Shown piece after piece: positions 8,193-17,299 of a stretch of DNA of 64,000 bases; the first letter of the stretch is position 1; the number at the start of each line of letters is the position of its first letter. A model generated the notes under the pieces. It was not told where the DNA came from. It saw nothing but the letters and a program-made list of their open reading frames with translations, and ran no database searches. The position numbers and the translations under genes were made by a program. The stretch covers positions 1,054,001-1,118,000 of the forward strand of contig NZ_CANMUU010000001.1 of the NCBI RefSeq assembly GCF_947501165.1, read 5' to 3'. Origin of the DNA: an uncultured Allomuricauda sp. Lineage in GTDB: Bacteria; Bacteroidota; Bacteroidia; Flavobacteriales; Flavobacteriaceae.

Positions 8193-10610
8193 ATGCGCAG
8201 CATAGTTGGATGTGTCCTTATTCTTTTTTTGGCATCTTTTTCAGCTTTCTCCCAAGAAATAACGGTCTTGGATGCCGAGACGGGCAACCCTGTGATTAAT
8301 ATAGCCGCATATAACAAGGACAAGTCTAAAACCGCTATTTCTGATTTTGATGGAAAATGTGATATCAGCGTTTTTTCCAACAACGAAAGGATTACGTTTA
8401 AACACATTAGCTATGAGATTTTTACATCTACCAAAGCACAGATTGCAAAGTGGGGAAATCGTATTTATCTCAATTTAAAACCGGAAGAGTTGCAAGAAGT
8501 AGTGATGTCGGTTTCTAAGTGGGAACAGCAGAAAAGTGACATTCCCCAAAAAATTGAATCCATTGACGCACGAAGCATTTCTTTTACCAATCCACAAACT
8601 TCAGCAGATTTATTACAGAACAGTGGAAAGGTTTTCGTTCAAAAAAGTCAATTAGGAGGAGGGAGCCCAATGATTCGTGGTTTTGCTACTAATCGTTTAC
8701 TATTGTCCGTAGATGGGGTTCGTATGAATACCGCAATATTTAGAGGTGGAAATGTTCAAAATGTAATTTCAATCGACCCCTTTACCATAAAGAACACGGA
8801 AGTTATTTTTGGCCCTGGCTCTGTAATTTATGGAAGTGACGCCATAGGGGGAGTCATGAATTTCTTTACCCATAAACCTAGATTTTCCTTTACAGATAGC
8901 TTAACGGTTTCTGGAAATGCGTCCTACCGTTTTGCATCTGCGAATAATGAGAACACGGGACATTTCGACATCAATTTTGGGCAGAAAAAATGGGCAGCCT
9001 ATTCTAGTTTTAGTTATAACAGTTTTGGTGATTTGAAGATGGGCCGTCATGGTCCAGTGGAATACCTTAGAAATAATTTTGTGGAACGCAGGGATGGTGT
9101 TGATGTTTTGGTAGAAAATGAAAACCCTAGACTACAGGTCCCTTCGGGATATGACCAAATGAATTTCTTGCAGAAGGTTACCTATAAACCCAATAGTACA
9201 TGGAATTATGATTTGGGGCTATATTACTCTGAAACATCTGATTACTCCCGGTACGATAGGTTAATTCGTCCAAACAGCGATGGAACAGGATTGCGCGCTG
9301 CTGAGTGGTTTTATGGACCCCAAAAGTGGTTTATGGGGAATTTTCAAATCACAAAAAAGGGCAAGAATAAATTTTATGATGGCGTAAAGCTTACAACCGC
9401 CTATCAGCATTTTGAAGAAAGTAGGAATGAGCGTAGGTTTCAGGAAACCACTCGTTTTACCACAGAGGAAAATGTAGATGCATTATCTATAAACTTGGAC
9501 TTTGAAAATAAAAAGATAGGAGATTTACGACTTTACTATGGAGCAGAATATTTGTTTAATAAGGTAAGCTCACAGGGCAGCCAACAAAACATAGAAACAA
9601 ACGAGATTGCAGCATCTGCTTCTCGATATCCTGATGGGGCTACATGGCAAACCTTTGCAGGCTACGTTAATGGCGAATATAAATTGAAACCCAATTTTAC
9701 GCTGCTGTCGGGATTGAGGTACAGCCAAGTTTGGGTTGATGCACAATTTGATGATACTTTTTTTCAGTTTCCCTTCGATGAAGCGGATTTGATTACTGGC
9801 GCTTTAACAGGAAGTATTGGGTTTAGTTGGTTTCCCAAGGCGGATTTTCAAGTTACTATGAACGGCTCTACAGGATTTAGGGCCCCAAATATTGATGACA
9901 TTGGAAAAATCTTTGATTCTGAGCCTGGCTCCGTAGTAGTCCCTAATCCGGATTTAGAACCCGAGTATGCATACAATGTTGAATTAGGGGTTCGAAAAAA
10001 CTTCAATGATAGGTTGGTGCTCAAAGGATCAACGTATTATACGTATTTAGTGGATGCCTTGGTAAGAAGGAACTTTGAATTCAATGGGCAACGTGAGGTA
10101 GAGTTTAATGGTGAGTTGAGTAACGTACAGGCCATTCAAAATGCGGCCAAGGCCTATGTTTATGGCTTTGAGTTTGGAATGGATGCTTTTCTCACGGAAA
10201 ATTGGTCGCTTTCCTCAAATCTGACTATTACAGAGGGTATAGAAGAAGACGATAGCGGGATAGATTCTGCAGGACGCCATGTTGCACCCACTTTTGCGGA
10301 TGTTCATTTGATATGGCAAAACCAAAAGGTAAAGGCAGATTTTTTCGTAAACTATAATGGGGAAATAGCCTTCGAAGATTTAGCTCTTTCTGAAAGAAGC
10401 AAACCGTTTATTTATGCCACAGATGATAATGGAAATCCATATTCTCCCTCATGGTACACCCTAAACTTTCGTTCACAATATCAAATTACCAATGCATTAA
10501 AGAGTACGCTAAGCCTTGAGAACCTAACGGACCAAAGATATAGGACCTATTCTTCTGGAATTGTAGCTCCTGGGACTAATTTGATTTTGGGATTGGGATA
10601 CAGTTTTTAA
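8193..10610 (+). CDS. TonB-dependent outer-membrane receptor (siderophore/heme type)
   Basis: An 805-residue receptor: signal peptide ending FSAFSQ, a short carboxypeptidase-regulatory-like domain (about residues 20-95), a plug domain with SADLLQNSGKVFVQKSQ and GGGSPMIRGF, then a 22-strand-type barrel ending in aromatic YSF. The barrel has the TGFRAPNIDDIGKIF and NPDLEPEYAYN segments common in heme, hemoglobin and ferric-siderophore receptors, so iron or heme import is likely but not proven. TonB energises transport across the outer membrane. ATG 8193 is used; a TTG at 8184 overlaps recO. No metal-response site is visible upstream because the gene abuts recO. Confidence 0.88.
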   Translation: MRSIVGCVLILFLASFSAFSQEITVLDAETGNPVINIAAYNKDKSKTAISDFDGKCDISVFSNNERITFKHISYEIFTSTKAQIAKWGNRIYLNLKPEELQEVVMSVSKWEQQKSDIPQKIESIDARSISFTNPQTSADLLQNSGKVFVQKSQLGGGSPMIRGFATNRLLLSVDGVRMNTAIFRGGNVQNVISIDPFTIKNTEVIFGPGSVIYGSDAIGGVMNFFTHKPRFSFTDSLTVSGNASYRFASANNENTGHFDINFGQKKWAAYSSFSYNSFGDLKMGRHGPVEYLRNNFVERRDGVDVLVENENPRLQVPSGYDQMNFLQKVTYKPNSTWNYDLGLYYSETSDYSRYDRLIRPNSDGTGLRAAEWFYGPQKWFMGNFQITKKGKNKFYDGVKLTTAYQHFEESRNERRFQETTRFTTEENVDALSINLDFENKKIGDLRLYYGAEYLFNKVSSQGSQQNIETNEIAASASRYPDGATWQTFAGYVNGEYKLKPNFTLLSGLRYSQVWVDAQFDDTFFQFPFDEADLITGALTGSIGFSWFPKADFQVTMNGSTGFRAPNIDDIGKIFDSEPGSVVVPNPDLEPEYAYNVELGVRKNFNDRLVLKGSTYYTYLVDALVRRNFEFNGQREVEFNGELSNVQAIQNAAKAYVYGFEFGMDAFLTENWSLSSNLTITEGIEEDDSGIDSAGRHVAPTFADVHLIWQNQKVKADFFVNYNGEIAFEDLALSERSKPFIYATDDNGNPYSPSWYTLNFRSQYQITNALKSTLSLENLTDQRYRTYSSGIVAPGTNLILGLGYSF

Positions 10611-10638
10611 AAAAAGGCCCTGAACCAAGGCCTTTTTT
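10610..10638. terminator. Bidirectional terminator between convergent genes
   Basis: AAAAAAGGCC and GGCCTTTTTT form a perfect inverted repeat with a 9-base loop. It serves the receptor gene on the plus strand and the small lipoprotein gene on the minus strand. Confidence 0.8.
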
Positions 10639-10651
10639 CAATTGCATATTT

Positions 10652-10996
10652 TTACTGATTGTCCATTTTTTCTTTGGCATCTTCAGCAGCTTTTTTCAAA
10701 TCTTCACCAGCTTTCTCCGCGGCATCTTTTAAGTCTTTACCTGCTTCTTCGGCTTTTTCCATGGTCTCTTCACCTACTTTTTTAAGACTATCCAAAGCTT
10801 GTTCCGTTTCTTCACCTGCTTTTTTCAGAGCATCAGAGGCATCGTCAGCAGCTTTTTGAAGGTCTTCCCCAGCTTCTTCCAAAGACTTTGAAGCCTCTTC
10901 AGAAGCTTCTTTTGCTTTGCTCGTAGCCTCCTTACAAGAAACTACGGTTCCCGAAGAAATAAAAGCAACAAGAAGGATAAAAATCACTTTTTTCAT
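10652..10996 (-). CDS. Small amphipathic-repeat lipoprotein
   Basis: A 114-residue lipoprotein: signal peptide, lipobox VVSC, then a low-complexity stretch built from about seven 11-residue-like units of the type AGEDLKKAAED. The composition is almost only Ala, Glu, Lys, Asp and Leu, predicting one long amphipathic helix like LEA or apolipoprotein repeats. The DNA shows the repetition too, so length may vary between strains. Such proteins are common and uncharacterised; a role at the outer-membrane periplasmic face or in stress protection is conjecture. It faces the upstream receptor gene across a shared terminator. Confidence 0.75.
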   Translation of the reverse strand: MKKVIFILLVAFISSGTVVSCKEATSKAKEASEEASKSLEEAGEDLQKAADDASDALKKAGEETEQALDSLKKVGEETMEKAEEAGKDLKDAAEKAGEDLKKAAEDAKEKMDNQ

Positions 10997-11135
10997 ATCT
11001 GTAATGGTTTTGTGTTAAGGGCTTAAATTAAGAAAATAGCATGATTTTACCTTTAAAAGAACTTTATATTTAATTCTAGAGAGGAAACGAAGATTACTTA
11101 AAGCATTTGACCCCAAAGAATTCCACTTAAATTTT

Positions 11136-11143
11136 TAATTTTG
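11136..11143 (+). promoter_or_regulatory. Candidate -7 box of ileS
   Basis: TAATTTTG matches TAnnTTTG 32 bases before the ATG at 11176. A TTG occurs at 11107-11109, with a 26-base spacer that is longer than usual. Confidence 0.45.
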
Positions 11144-11175
11144 CGAACTTGGAATTTGAGAAGAAAAAGGAACCG

Positions 11176-14100
11176 ATGAAGTTCGCGGAATATAAAGGAT
11201 TGGACTTACCAAAAGTAGCCGATGAGGTATTGGATTTTTGGAAGGACCAAAAGATTTTTGAGAAAAGCGTTTCCACAAGGGAAGGCCGGGAAAGCTATGT
11301 CTTTTTTGAAGGCCCTCCTTCTGCAAACGGAATGCCCGGGATTCATCACGTAATGGCACGAACCATTAAGGATATTTTTCCGAGGTACAAAACCATGAAA
11401 GGCTTCCAGGTAAAACGTAAAGCCGGTTGGGATACACATGGCCTTCCTGTAGAACTGGGTGTGGAAAAAGAACTTGGAATCACGAAAGAGGATATCGGTA
11501 AAAAAATCTCCATAGAAGAATACAATGAAGCCTGCAGGAAAGCAGTGATGCGCTATACGGATGTGTGGAATGAAATGACGGAGAAAGTAGGGTATTGGGT
11601 AGATATGGATGACCCATACATCACCTATAAATCCAAGTATATGGAGTCCGTATGGTGGTTGTTGAAACAGATTTATGACAAAGGCCTCGTTTACAAAGGA
11701 TACACTATACAACCATATTCTCCAAAAGCGGGTACAGGTTTAAGCTCCCATGAGCTGAATCAACCTGGAACGTATCAAGATGTTACCGATACAACGGTCA
11801 CTGCTCAATTTAAAGCGAAGAAAGAATCCTTGCCTGATTTCTTGAGTGAGGTTGATGGGGATATTTATTTTCTAGCTTGGACAACCACGCCATGGACCTT
11901 ACCTTCCAATACAGCTTTAACGGTGGGTCCCAAAATAGACTATGTCCTAGTAAAGAGTTTCAACCAGTACACTTTTGAGCCCACTCTAGTGGTTTTGGCA
12001 AAAGCCTTGGTAACCAAACAATTTTCTGGGAAGTTTTTCGAAACAGAAACAGAAGAAGACTTCAATAGTTTTGAAAAGGGAGCAAAGAAAATACCATATC
12101 AAATCGTCAAGAGCTTTTCTGGGAAAGATTTGGTGGATATACAGTACGAGCAGTTGATAGATTATGTGCTTCCTTATCAAAATCCTCAGAATGCATTTCG
12201 TATTATTTCTGGAGACTTTGTAACCACCGAGGACGGTACTGGAATTGTTCACACCGCACCCACTTTTGGTGCAGATGATGCCTTTGTGGCCAAGCAAGCA
12301 GAACCAGAGGTACCACCCATGCTGGTTTTGGATGAAAACAATAATCCTGTTCCCTTGGTTGATTTACAAGGTCGTTTCCGTCCGGAACTTAAAGAGTTCG
12401 GTGGCAAGTATGTTAAGAATGAGTATTATGAAGATGGTAAGGCTCCAGAAAAATCTATTGATGTAGAGATTGCTATCAAACTAAAGGAAGAGAATAAAGC
12501 CTTTAAAGTTGAAAAATACTTGCACAGTTATCCCAACTGTTGGCGAACGGACAAGCCTATTTTGTATTATCCATTGGACTCTTGGTTCATAAAGGTGACA
12601 GATGTAAAAGATAGAATGTTCGAATTGAACCAGACCATCAATTGGAAGCCGAAAGCCACAGGAGAAGGCCGTTTTGGAAACTGGTTGGCCAATGCGAATG
12701 ACTGGAACCTATCCCGCTCTCGATATTGGGGGATTCCTCTGCCTATTTGGAGAACCGAAGATGGCAAAGAGGAAATCATTATCGGCTCTGTTGAAGAACT
12801 GAAACAAGAAATGTCCAAGTCTGTTGAAGCGGGCTTCATGGATAGGGGTATTTTTGCTGATTTTGTGGCTGGTGACATGAGCGAAGCTAACTACGAGCAG
12901 GTTGATTTACATAAAAATATAGTGGACCAAGTAACACTGGTATCACCCTCTGGGAAACCCATGAAAAGGGAGTCAGATTTAATAGATGTGTGGTTCGATA
13001 GTGGTTCCATGCCCTATGCACAATGGCATTATCCTTTTGAGAACAAAGAATTGATTGATGATGGAGTGGCTTTCCCGGCAGATTTTATTGCTGAAGGTGT
13101 GGATCAAACTCGAGGATGGTTCTACACCCTGCATGCGATAGCCACCATGGTTTTCGATTCCGTTTCCTACAAAAATGTGGTTTCGAATGGATTGGTTTTG
13201 GATAAAGATGGGAAAAAAATGTCCAAACGCTTAGGTAATGCGGTCGATCCTTTTGAAACCTTACCTAAGCATGGAGCAGATGCTACGCGATGGTATATGA
13301 TTTCCAACGCCAATCCATGGGACAATCTAAAATTTGATTTGGATGGTGTAGTTGAGGTAAAGCGTAAATTTTTTGGCACACTATACAACACCTATTCCTT
13401 TTTTGCCCTATACGCGAATATTGACAAATTCGATTTTAGTGAAGATGAAATAGCATTAAAGGAAAGACCAGAGATTGACCAATGGATTTTGTCAGAGCTA
13501 CACTCATTGATTCAAAAAGTGGATGAAGCATACAACGACTATGAAGCCACTAAAGCGGCACGAATGATTTCCGATTTTGTTCAGGAAAACCTTAGTAATT
13601 GGTATGTGCGTTTGAGCAGAAGACGTTTTTGGAAAGGGGATTATCAGCAAGACAAGATTTCAGCGTATCAGACATTGTATACCTGTTTGGCTACTGTGGC
13701 CAAGCTTTCGGCTCCTATAGCTCCTTTTTATATGGACCGGCTGTACAAGGATTTGAATGCAACCACCGGAATAGAGGGTTTTGAAAGTGTACACTTGGCA
13801 GATTTCCCATCTTTTAATGGTAGCATGGTTAACAAAGCATTGGAGGGAAAGATGCAAATAGCCCAAAAAGTATCTTCCTTGGTTTTATCCATACGTCAGA
13901 AGGAGAAAATAAAAGTAAGACAGCCCTTGCAAAAGATTATGGTGCCTGTTGTGGACGAAAATCAGAAGAAAGAAATAGAAGCAGTTTCAGATTTGATCAA
14001 ATCGGAAGTAAATGTTAAGGAGATTGAGTTGTTGGATGATGCTTCGGATATTTTAGTGAAAAGAATAAAGCCCAATTTTAAAGTATTGGGACCAAAGTTT

Positions 14101-14577
14101 GGCAAGGACATGAAGGCTGTAGCGGCTGCCGTGGGTCAATTGAATCAAGAGCATATCCAAAAAATGGAGCGTGAAGGCGAATTAATGCTTCAATTAGAAA
14201 ATAAAAGTATTATTTTACAGTTAACCGATGTAGAAATCACTTCCCAAGACATAGAGGGGTGGTTGGTGGCAACTTCGGGCATGCTCACGGTAGCGTTGGA
14301 CGTCACCATCAACGATTCGCTTAGAAAAGAGGGAATTGCAAGAGAGTTGGTAAACAGAATCCAGAACCTTAGAAAGGAATCGGGATTTGAAGTTACAGAT
14401 AAAATAGACATCAAAATATTAAAAGACGGTTTTGTAGAAAAAGCGGTATCCAGTAATGAAGATTACATAAAAACAGAGACTTTGACTGCAGAATTGAATT
14501 TTGAAGAAAAATTGGAAGAGGGCGTAGCAATCGCCTTTGATGAAGTAAACACAAAATTATTTATCCAAAAACATTAG
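11176..14577 (+). CDS. ileS: Isoleucyl-tRNA synthetase, type 2-like, with altered HIGH motif
   Basis: A 1133-residue class I synthetase, the long eukaryote-like form common in Bacteroidota, charging tRNA-Ile with isoleucine. The ATP-binding HIGH motif reads GIHH (residues 55-58, in NGMPGIHH). The second signature, GKKMSKRLGN, is standard. An editing (CP1) domain lies between, containing the TTPWTLPSNTAL segment, and the C-terminal half has the anticodon-binding helical region. ATG 11176 starts at MKFAEYKG; a TTG at 11149 is in frame but unlikely. It is followed after 3 bases by the DksA-like gene and probably heads an operon ending with lspA. Confidence 0.95.
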   Translation: MKFAEYKGLDLPKVADEVLDFWKDQKIFEKSVSTREGRESYVFFEGPPSANGMPGIHHVMARTIKDIFPRYKTMKGFQVKRKAGWDTHGLPVELGVEKELGITKEDIGKKISIEEYNEACRKAVMRYTDVWNEMTEKVGYWVDMDDPYITYKSKYMESVWWLLKQIYDKGLVYKGYTIQPYSPKAGTGLSSHELNQPGTYQDVTDTTVTAQFKAKKESLPDFLSEVDGDIYFLAWTTTPWTLPSNTALTVGPKIDYVLVKSFNQYTFEPTLVVLAKALVTKQFSGKFFETETEEDFNSFEKGAKKIPYQIVKSFSGKDLVDIQYEQLIDYVLPYQNPQNAFRIISGDFVTTEDGTGIVHTAPTFGADDAFVAKQAEPEVPPMLVLDENNNPVPLVDLQGRFRPELKEFGGKYVKNEYYEDGKAPEKSIDVEIAIKLKEENKAFKVEKYLHSYPNCWRTDKPILYYPLDSWFIKVTDVKDRMFELNQTINWKPKATGEGRFGNWLANANDWNLSRSRYWGIPLPIWRTEDGKEEIIIGSVEELKQEMSKSVEAGFMDRGIFADFVAGDMSEANYEQVDLHKNIVDQVTLVSPSGKPMKRESDLIDVWFDSGSMPYAQWHYPFENKELIDDGVAFPADFIAEGVDQTRGWFYTLHAIATMVFDSVSYKNVVSNGLVLDKDGKKMSKRLGNAVDPFETLPKHGADATRWYMISNANPWDNLKFDLDGVVEVKRKFFGTLYNTYSFFALYANIDKFDFSEDEIALKERPEIDQWILSELHSLIQKVDEAYNDYEATKAARMISDFVQENLSNWYVRLSRRRFWKGDYQQDKISAYQTLYTCLATVAKLSAPIAPFYMDRLYKDLNATTGIEGFESVHLADFPSFNGSMVNKALEGKMQIAQKVSSLVLSIRQKEKIKVRQPLQKIMVPVVDENQKKEIEAVSDLIKSEVNVKEIELLDDASDILVKRIKPNFKVLGPKFGKDMKAVAAAVGQLNQEHIQKMEREGELMLQLENKSIILQLTDVEITSQDIEGWLVATSGMLTVALDVTINDSLRKEGIARELVNRIQNLRKESGFEVTDKIDIKILKDGFVEKAVSSNEDYIKTETLTAELNFEEKLEEGVAIAFDEVNTKLFIQKH

Positions 14578-14580
14578 AAC

Positions 14581-14964
14581 ATGGCACAAGATTTAAAAGT
14601 TAGATATTCGGATAAAGACCTTGAAGAATTTAGAGCACTTATTGAGGAAAAAATAGACAAAGCCAACAATCACTTGGAACTTTTGAAAAGCTCTTACATG
14701 AACGATGGGAACAACGGAACGGATGATACGTCTCCTACCTTTAAAGCTTTTGAAGAAGGTTCTGAAACTATGAGCAAAGAGGCGAACACCCAATTGGCCA
14801 TCCGTCAAGAAAAGTTTATTCGCGATTTGAAAAACGCTTTGTTGCGAATAGAGAACAAGACTTATGGAATATGCAGGGTTACCGGTAAGTTGATCAACAA
14901 AGAGCGCCTTAAGTTGGTTCCCCATGCTACCCTCAGTATTGAAGCCAAGAACATGCAGAAGTAA
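14581..14964 (+). CDS. TraR/DksA-family protein lacking the zinc-finger cysteines
   Basis: A 127-residue protein with the N-terminal coiled coil of DksA/TraR proteins (about residues 5-90, with DDTSPTFKAFEEG at its bend) and the C-terminal segment YGICRVTGKLINKERLKLVPHATLSIEAK. The shape matches the DksA zinc region, but only one of the four zinc Cys remains. DksA-type proteins bind in the RNA polymerase secondary channel and act with ppGpp. Cys-poor variants exist in this family, so loss of zinc does not imply loss of function. It sits 3 bases after ileS and 4 before the next gene. Confidence 0.85.
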   Translation: MAQDLKVRYSDKDLEEFRALIEEKIDKANNHLELLKSSYMNDGNNGTDDTSPTFKAFEEGSETMSKEANTQLAIRQEKFIRDLKNALLRIENKTYGICRVTGKLINKERLKLVPHATLSIEAKNMQK

Positions 14965-14968
14965 TAGC

Positions 14969-15610
14969 ATGCCCCAATGTTCTTTTAAACGCAAGGGGCT
15001 TGTTGTTTTGTGTACGGTTTTATGCTTTTCAAGTACTGCTGCCCAGAAAGTACTGAGAAAAACACTGGTGGACTCCCATGTATCCCGTATTGTAATTGAT
15101 GTTGAAAACTGCTATAAAGTAAATCTGGAAACCACTGCTTCAGATGAGCTACAGATAAATGCCAGTATGGAAGGGGAGTACTCTACGGATTTAGTGGTAA
15201 ACCTTGAAACCCAGGGGAAATCCATTTTAGTAAGTACAGGATTCCACCCCAACTTTAGTATTCCCAATGATAAGTTAAGTGCGCATAAAGTGATTTCCAT
15301 TGCTTTGGATATCCAAGTTCCGAACTATAAGGAAGTTGTTGTCTATGGTACAAATTCTTATGTTGAAGCCAAAGGCGATTACCGAAAGCTCTCGGTAAAG
15401 CTTTCTGACGGAGACTGTAAAATAGTTGACGTGGGCGAAACGGTTGATGTTACAACCCAAAAGGGAGACATTTGGTTAACAACAAAATCCGGAGTTGTAG
15501 AGGCAATCAGTGATTATGGGAAAGTGTTTAAAAATAGTTTGCCCAAAGGAGACAAACACTATGTGTTACAGAGCAAAGAAGGCAATATCTACTTGAACAA
15601 AACAAAATAA
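14969..15610 (+). CDS. Secreted protein with DUF4097-like beta repeats
   Basis: A 213-residue protein with an N-terminal signal sequence (hydrophobic LVVLCTVLCFSSTAAQ). The mature part consists of short beta-strand repeats such as NYKEVVVYGTNSYVEAKGDYRKLSVKLSDGDCKIVD, which resemble the right-handed beta-helix-like DUF4097/DUF2807 putative adhesins. I do not recognise a specific function. The start at 14969 lies just after the DksA-like stop; an overlapping upstream start at 14924 would remove the signal peptide from the N-terminus. It is in the ileS-to-lspA run and may be co-transcribed. Confidence 0.65.
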   Translation: MPQCSFKRKGLVVLCTVLCFSSTAAQKVLRKTLVDSHVSRIVIDVENCYKVNLETTASDELQINASMEGEYSTDLVVNLETQGKSILVSTGFHPNFSIPNDKLSAHKVISIALDIQVPNYKEVVVYGTNSYVEAKGDYRKLSVKLSDGDCKIVDVGETVDVTTQKGDIWLTTKSGVVEAISDYGKVFKNSLPKGDKHYVLQSKEGNIYLNKTK

Positions 15611-15643
15611 TATGCCTACTTTTGCCCATTCTTGAAAGAAGCG

Positions 15644-16276
15644 ATGAATTTAAAAAAGTCCCTACTCATCATTTTTTTGATTTTGCTGGTAGACCAAATC
15701 AGTAAGATTTACATAAAAACCCATTTTGTATTGGGAGAATCTATTGATGTTTTTAGCTGGTTCAAGATTCTTTTCATAGAAAACGAAGGAGCAGCTTGGG
15801 GTACTAAATTGAGTGATTTATTGCCCATATCAGAGAGTGCTGGAAAATTGGTATTGACCATTTTTCGTCTTTTTGCCATTGTAGGGATTGGATATTGGTT
15901 ATGGGACATTATCAAAAAAAATGCACCCAAAACTTTAATTATAGCCGTATCACTCATATTTGCTGGAGCACTTGGTAATATTATTGATTCCGTTTTGTAC
16001 GGAACTATTTTCAATGAAAGTATTGGACAGGTGGCCACACTTTTTTCTGATGAACCATATGGAAAGCTCTTCTACGGAAAAGTCGTGGATATGCTCTATT
16101 TTCCAATGATAGATACCACATGGCCCGATTGGGTTCCTTCGTTGGGAGGAAAAAGTTTCCGTTTTTTTGAACCTGTATTTAATATTGCAGATACAGCTAT
16201 AAGCACCGGGGTTGGTATTTTGATTGTCTTCAACAAAAAGGCTTTTCCAAAAGCGGAAAAAATCCAAAAAGCTTAA
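15644..16276 (+). CDS. lspA: Lipoprotein signal peptidase II
   Basis: A 210-residue inner-membrane aspartyl protease that removes signal peptides from diacylglyceryl-modified prolipoproteins. It has LLVDQISK at the first membrane segment, ENEGAAWG, GNIIDSVLYG with the first catalytic Asp, and FNIADTAISTGVG with the second. It is about 40 residues longer than E. coli LspA because of an insertion between the third and fourth helices (about residues 120-165), usual for flavobacterial LspA. ATG 15644 is preferred to the TTG at 15632. It is last in the ileS run and overlaps the convergent cyclo-ligase gene by four bases. Confidence 0.92.
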   Translation: MNLKKSLLIIFLILLVDQISKIYIKTHFVLGESIDVFSWFKILFIENEGAAWGTKLSDLLPISESAGKLVLTIFRLFAIVGIGYWLWDIIKKNAPKTLIIAVSLIFAGALGNIIDSVLYGTIFNESIGQVATLFSDEPYGKLFYGKVVDMLYFPMIDTTWPDWVPSLGGKSFRFFEPVFNIADTAISTGVGILIVFNKKAFPKAEKIQKA

Positions 16277-16836
16277 AATTTGTAGACCTTATTGGGAGTT
16301 GCACAGTAATCCAAGCCAATATCGCCCTTGCGGATATCCGTAATCTGTTCTGTTTCCGCTTCAAAGAGAGAAAGACCAATTTTTACTGTTTTTGGATTGC
16401 ATTCGGATAAGAATTCATCATAAAACCCTTTTCCATATCCAACTCGGTTGCCCAATTCGTCAAAAGCCAATAAAGGAATAAAAACGACTTCAATTTTGTT
16501 TACGGGTATTTCAATACCATCAACTGGCTCAGGAATGGACCATTTGTTGGGTTTCAACTGTGTATTGTCTGTGAGTAGGTAATGTTCGAGCGACTGCTCA
16601 CCCATCATTTTAGGAACTACAATATGCTTATCTCTTCCCTGAAGTAAGGTAATCAAGGGTAGCGTATCCACTTCTTTGTTTTTTACAATGCTCAAAAAAG
16701 TATGGAAATAAAAAAAATCCCAAATAGGGATTTGTATAATTTGATTTACTAAGGATATACTTTTTATTTCGATTTCATCCGATGAAAGATGAGCTCTTTT
16801 TACTTTGTAGTTATTTCTTAGTTCATGTTTCAACAT
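16273..16836 (-). CDS. 5-formyltetrahydrofolate cyclo-ligase
   Basis: A 187-residue enzyme converting 5-formyl-THF to 5,10-methenyl-THF with ATP, feeding the one-carbon pool. The C-terminal signature GNRVGYGKGFYDEFL and preceding VFIPLLAFDE are diagnostic. The N-terminal LRNNYKVKRAHLSSDEIE matches the start of the family, and the size is normal. It is convergent with lspA, with a 4-base overlap of coding ends. A short candidate gene lies upstream on the same strand. Confidence 0.9.
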   Translation of the reverse strand: MLKHELRNNYKVKRAHLSSDEIEIKSISLVNQIIQIPIWDFFYFHTFLSIVKNKEVDTLPLITLLQGRDKHIVVPKMMGEQSLEHYLLTDNTQLKPNKWSIPEPVDGIEIPVNKIEVVFIPLLAFDELGNRVGYGKGFYDEFLSECNPKTVKIGLSLFEAETEQITDIRKGDIGLDYCATPNKVYKF

Positions 16837-16869
16837 AAAATGTTGAAGCGTTTGGGGCGTCTTAGTATA

Positions 16870-16968
16870 TTAATCTTGAACTGTCTTTTTTTCGGACACC
16901 GAATAAAAGATTTTGAAAAATAACATCAAGATGAGATACATTCCTAAGACAATAATGTAATTCTCCAT
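16870..16968 (-). CDS. Possible 32-residue single-pass membrane peptide
   Basis: An ATG-started frame encodes MENYIIVLGMYLILMLFF followed by a short charged tail ending KKTVQD. It has one hydrophobic helix and a lysine-rich end, the form of real small membrane proteins in many bacteria. It is in the 463-base gap between the cyclo-ligase and uvrC, on the cyclo-ligase strand, 33 bases upstream of that gene. No -7 box or ribosome site supports it, so it could be chance. Apart from this and the uvrC promoter, the gap is AT-rich and shows only a weak imperfect hairpin near 17027-17060. Confidence 0.35.
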   Translation of the reverse strand: MENYIIVLGMYLILMLFFKIFYSVSEKKTVQD

Positions 16969-17265
16969 AACTATACCTGTTTACTGATTTAAATGTAAGT
17001 AAATAAATCGGAAAGATTGCTATGAAATGCACTTTTTATCGATGAAAAGCACATTTTTTAGCAACAGTTTAACAATTTGAAAGAAATTTTAGACATTTTT
17101 TTGAGCCAATATCAATGCTAAGTTGTTGTTTATCTGACCATTGATTTAAATTAAATCAAATACAAGCATATTCTAAAAATAAATCAAGTATCGAGTGGGA
17201 AATATCATTAATCAAAAGGGTGCATAGATTTGTCAATTTTAACTATCATGCCATTTATTTACATT

Positions 17266-17273
17266 TAACTTTG
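17266..17273 (+). promoter_or_regulatory. Candidate -7 box of uvrC
   Basis: TAACTTTG fits TAnnTTTG 26 bases before the uvrC ATG. A second match, TAGATTTG at 17225-17232, lies further upstream. Confidence 0.5.
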
Positions 17274-17299
17274 TTTAAGACCTATTGTTGCTCTAAAAT

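Noticed and set aside
11206..11712. A 168-codon minus-strand frame inside ileS
   Set aside because: It lies opposite conserved IleRS motifs and has unusual composition; no independent signal.
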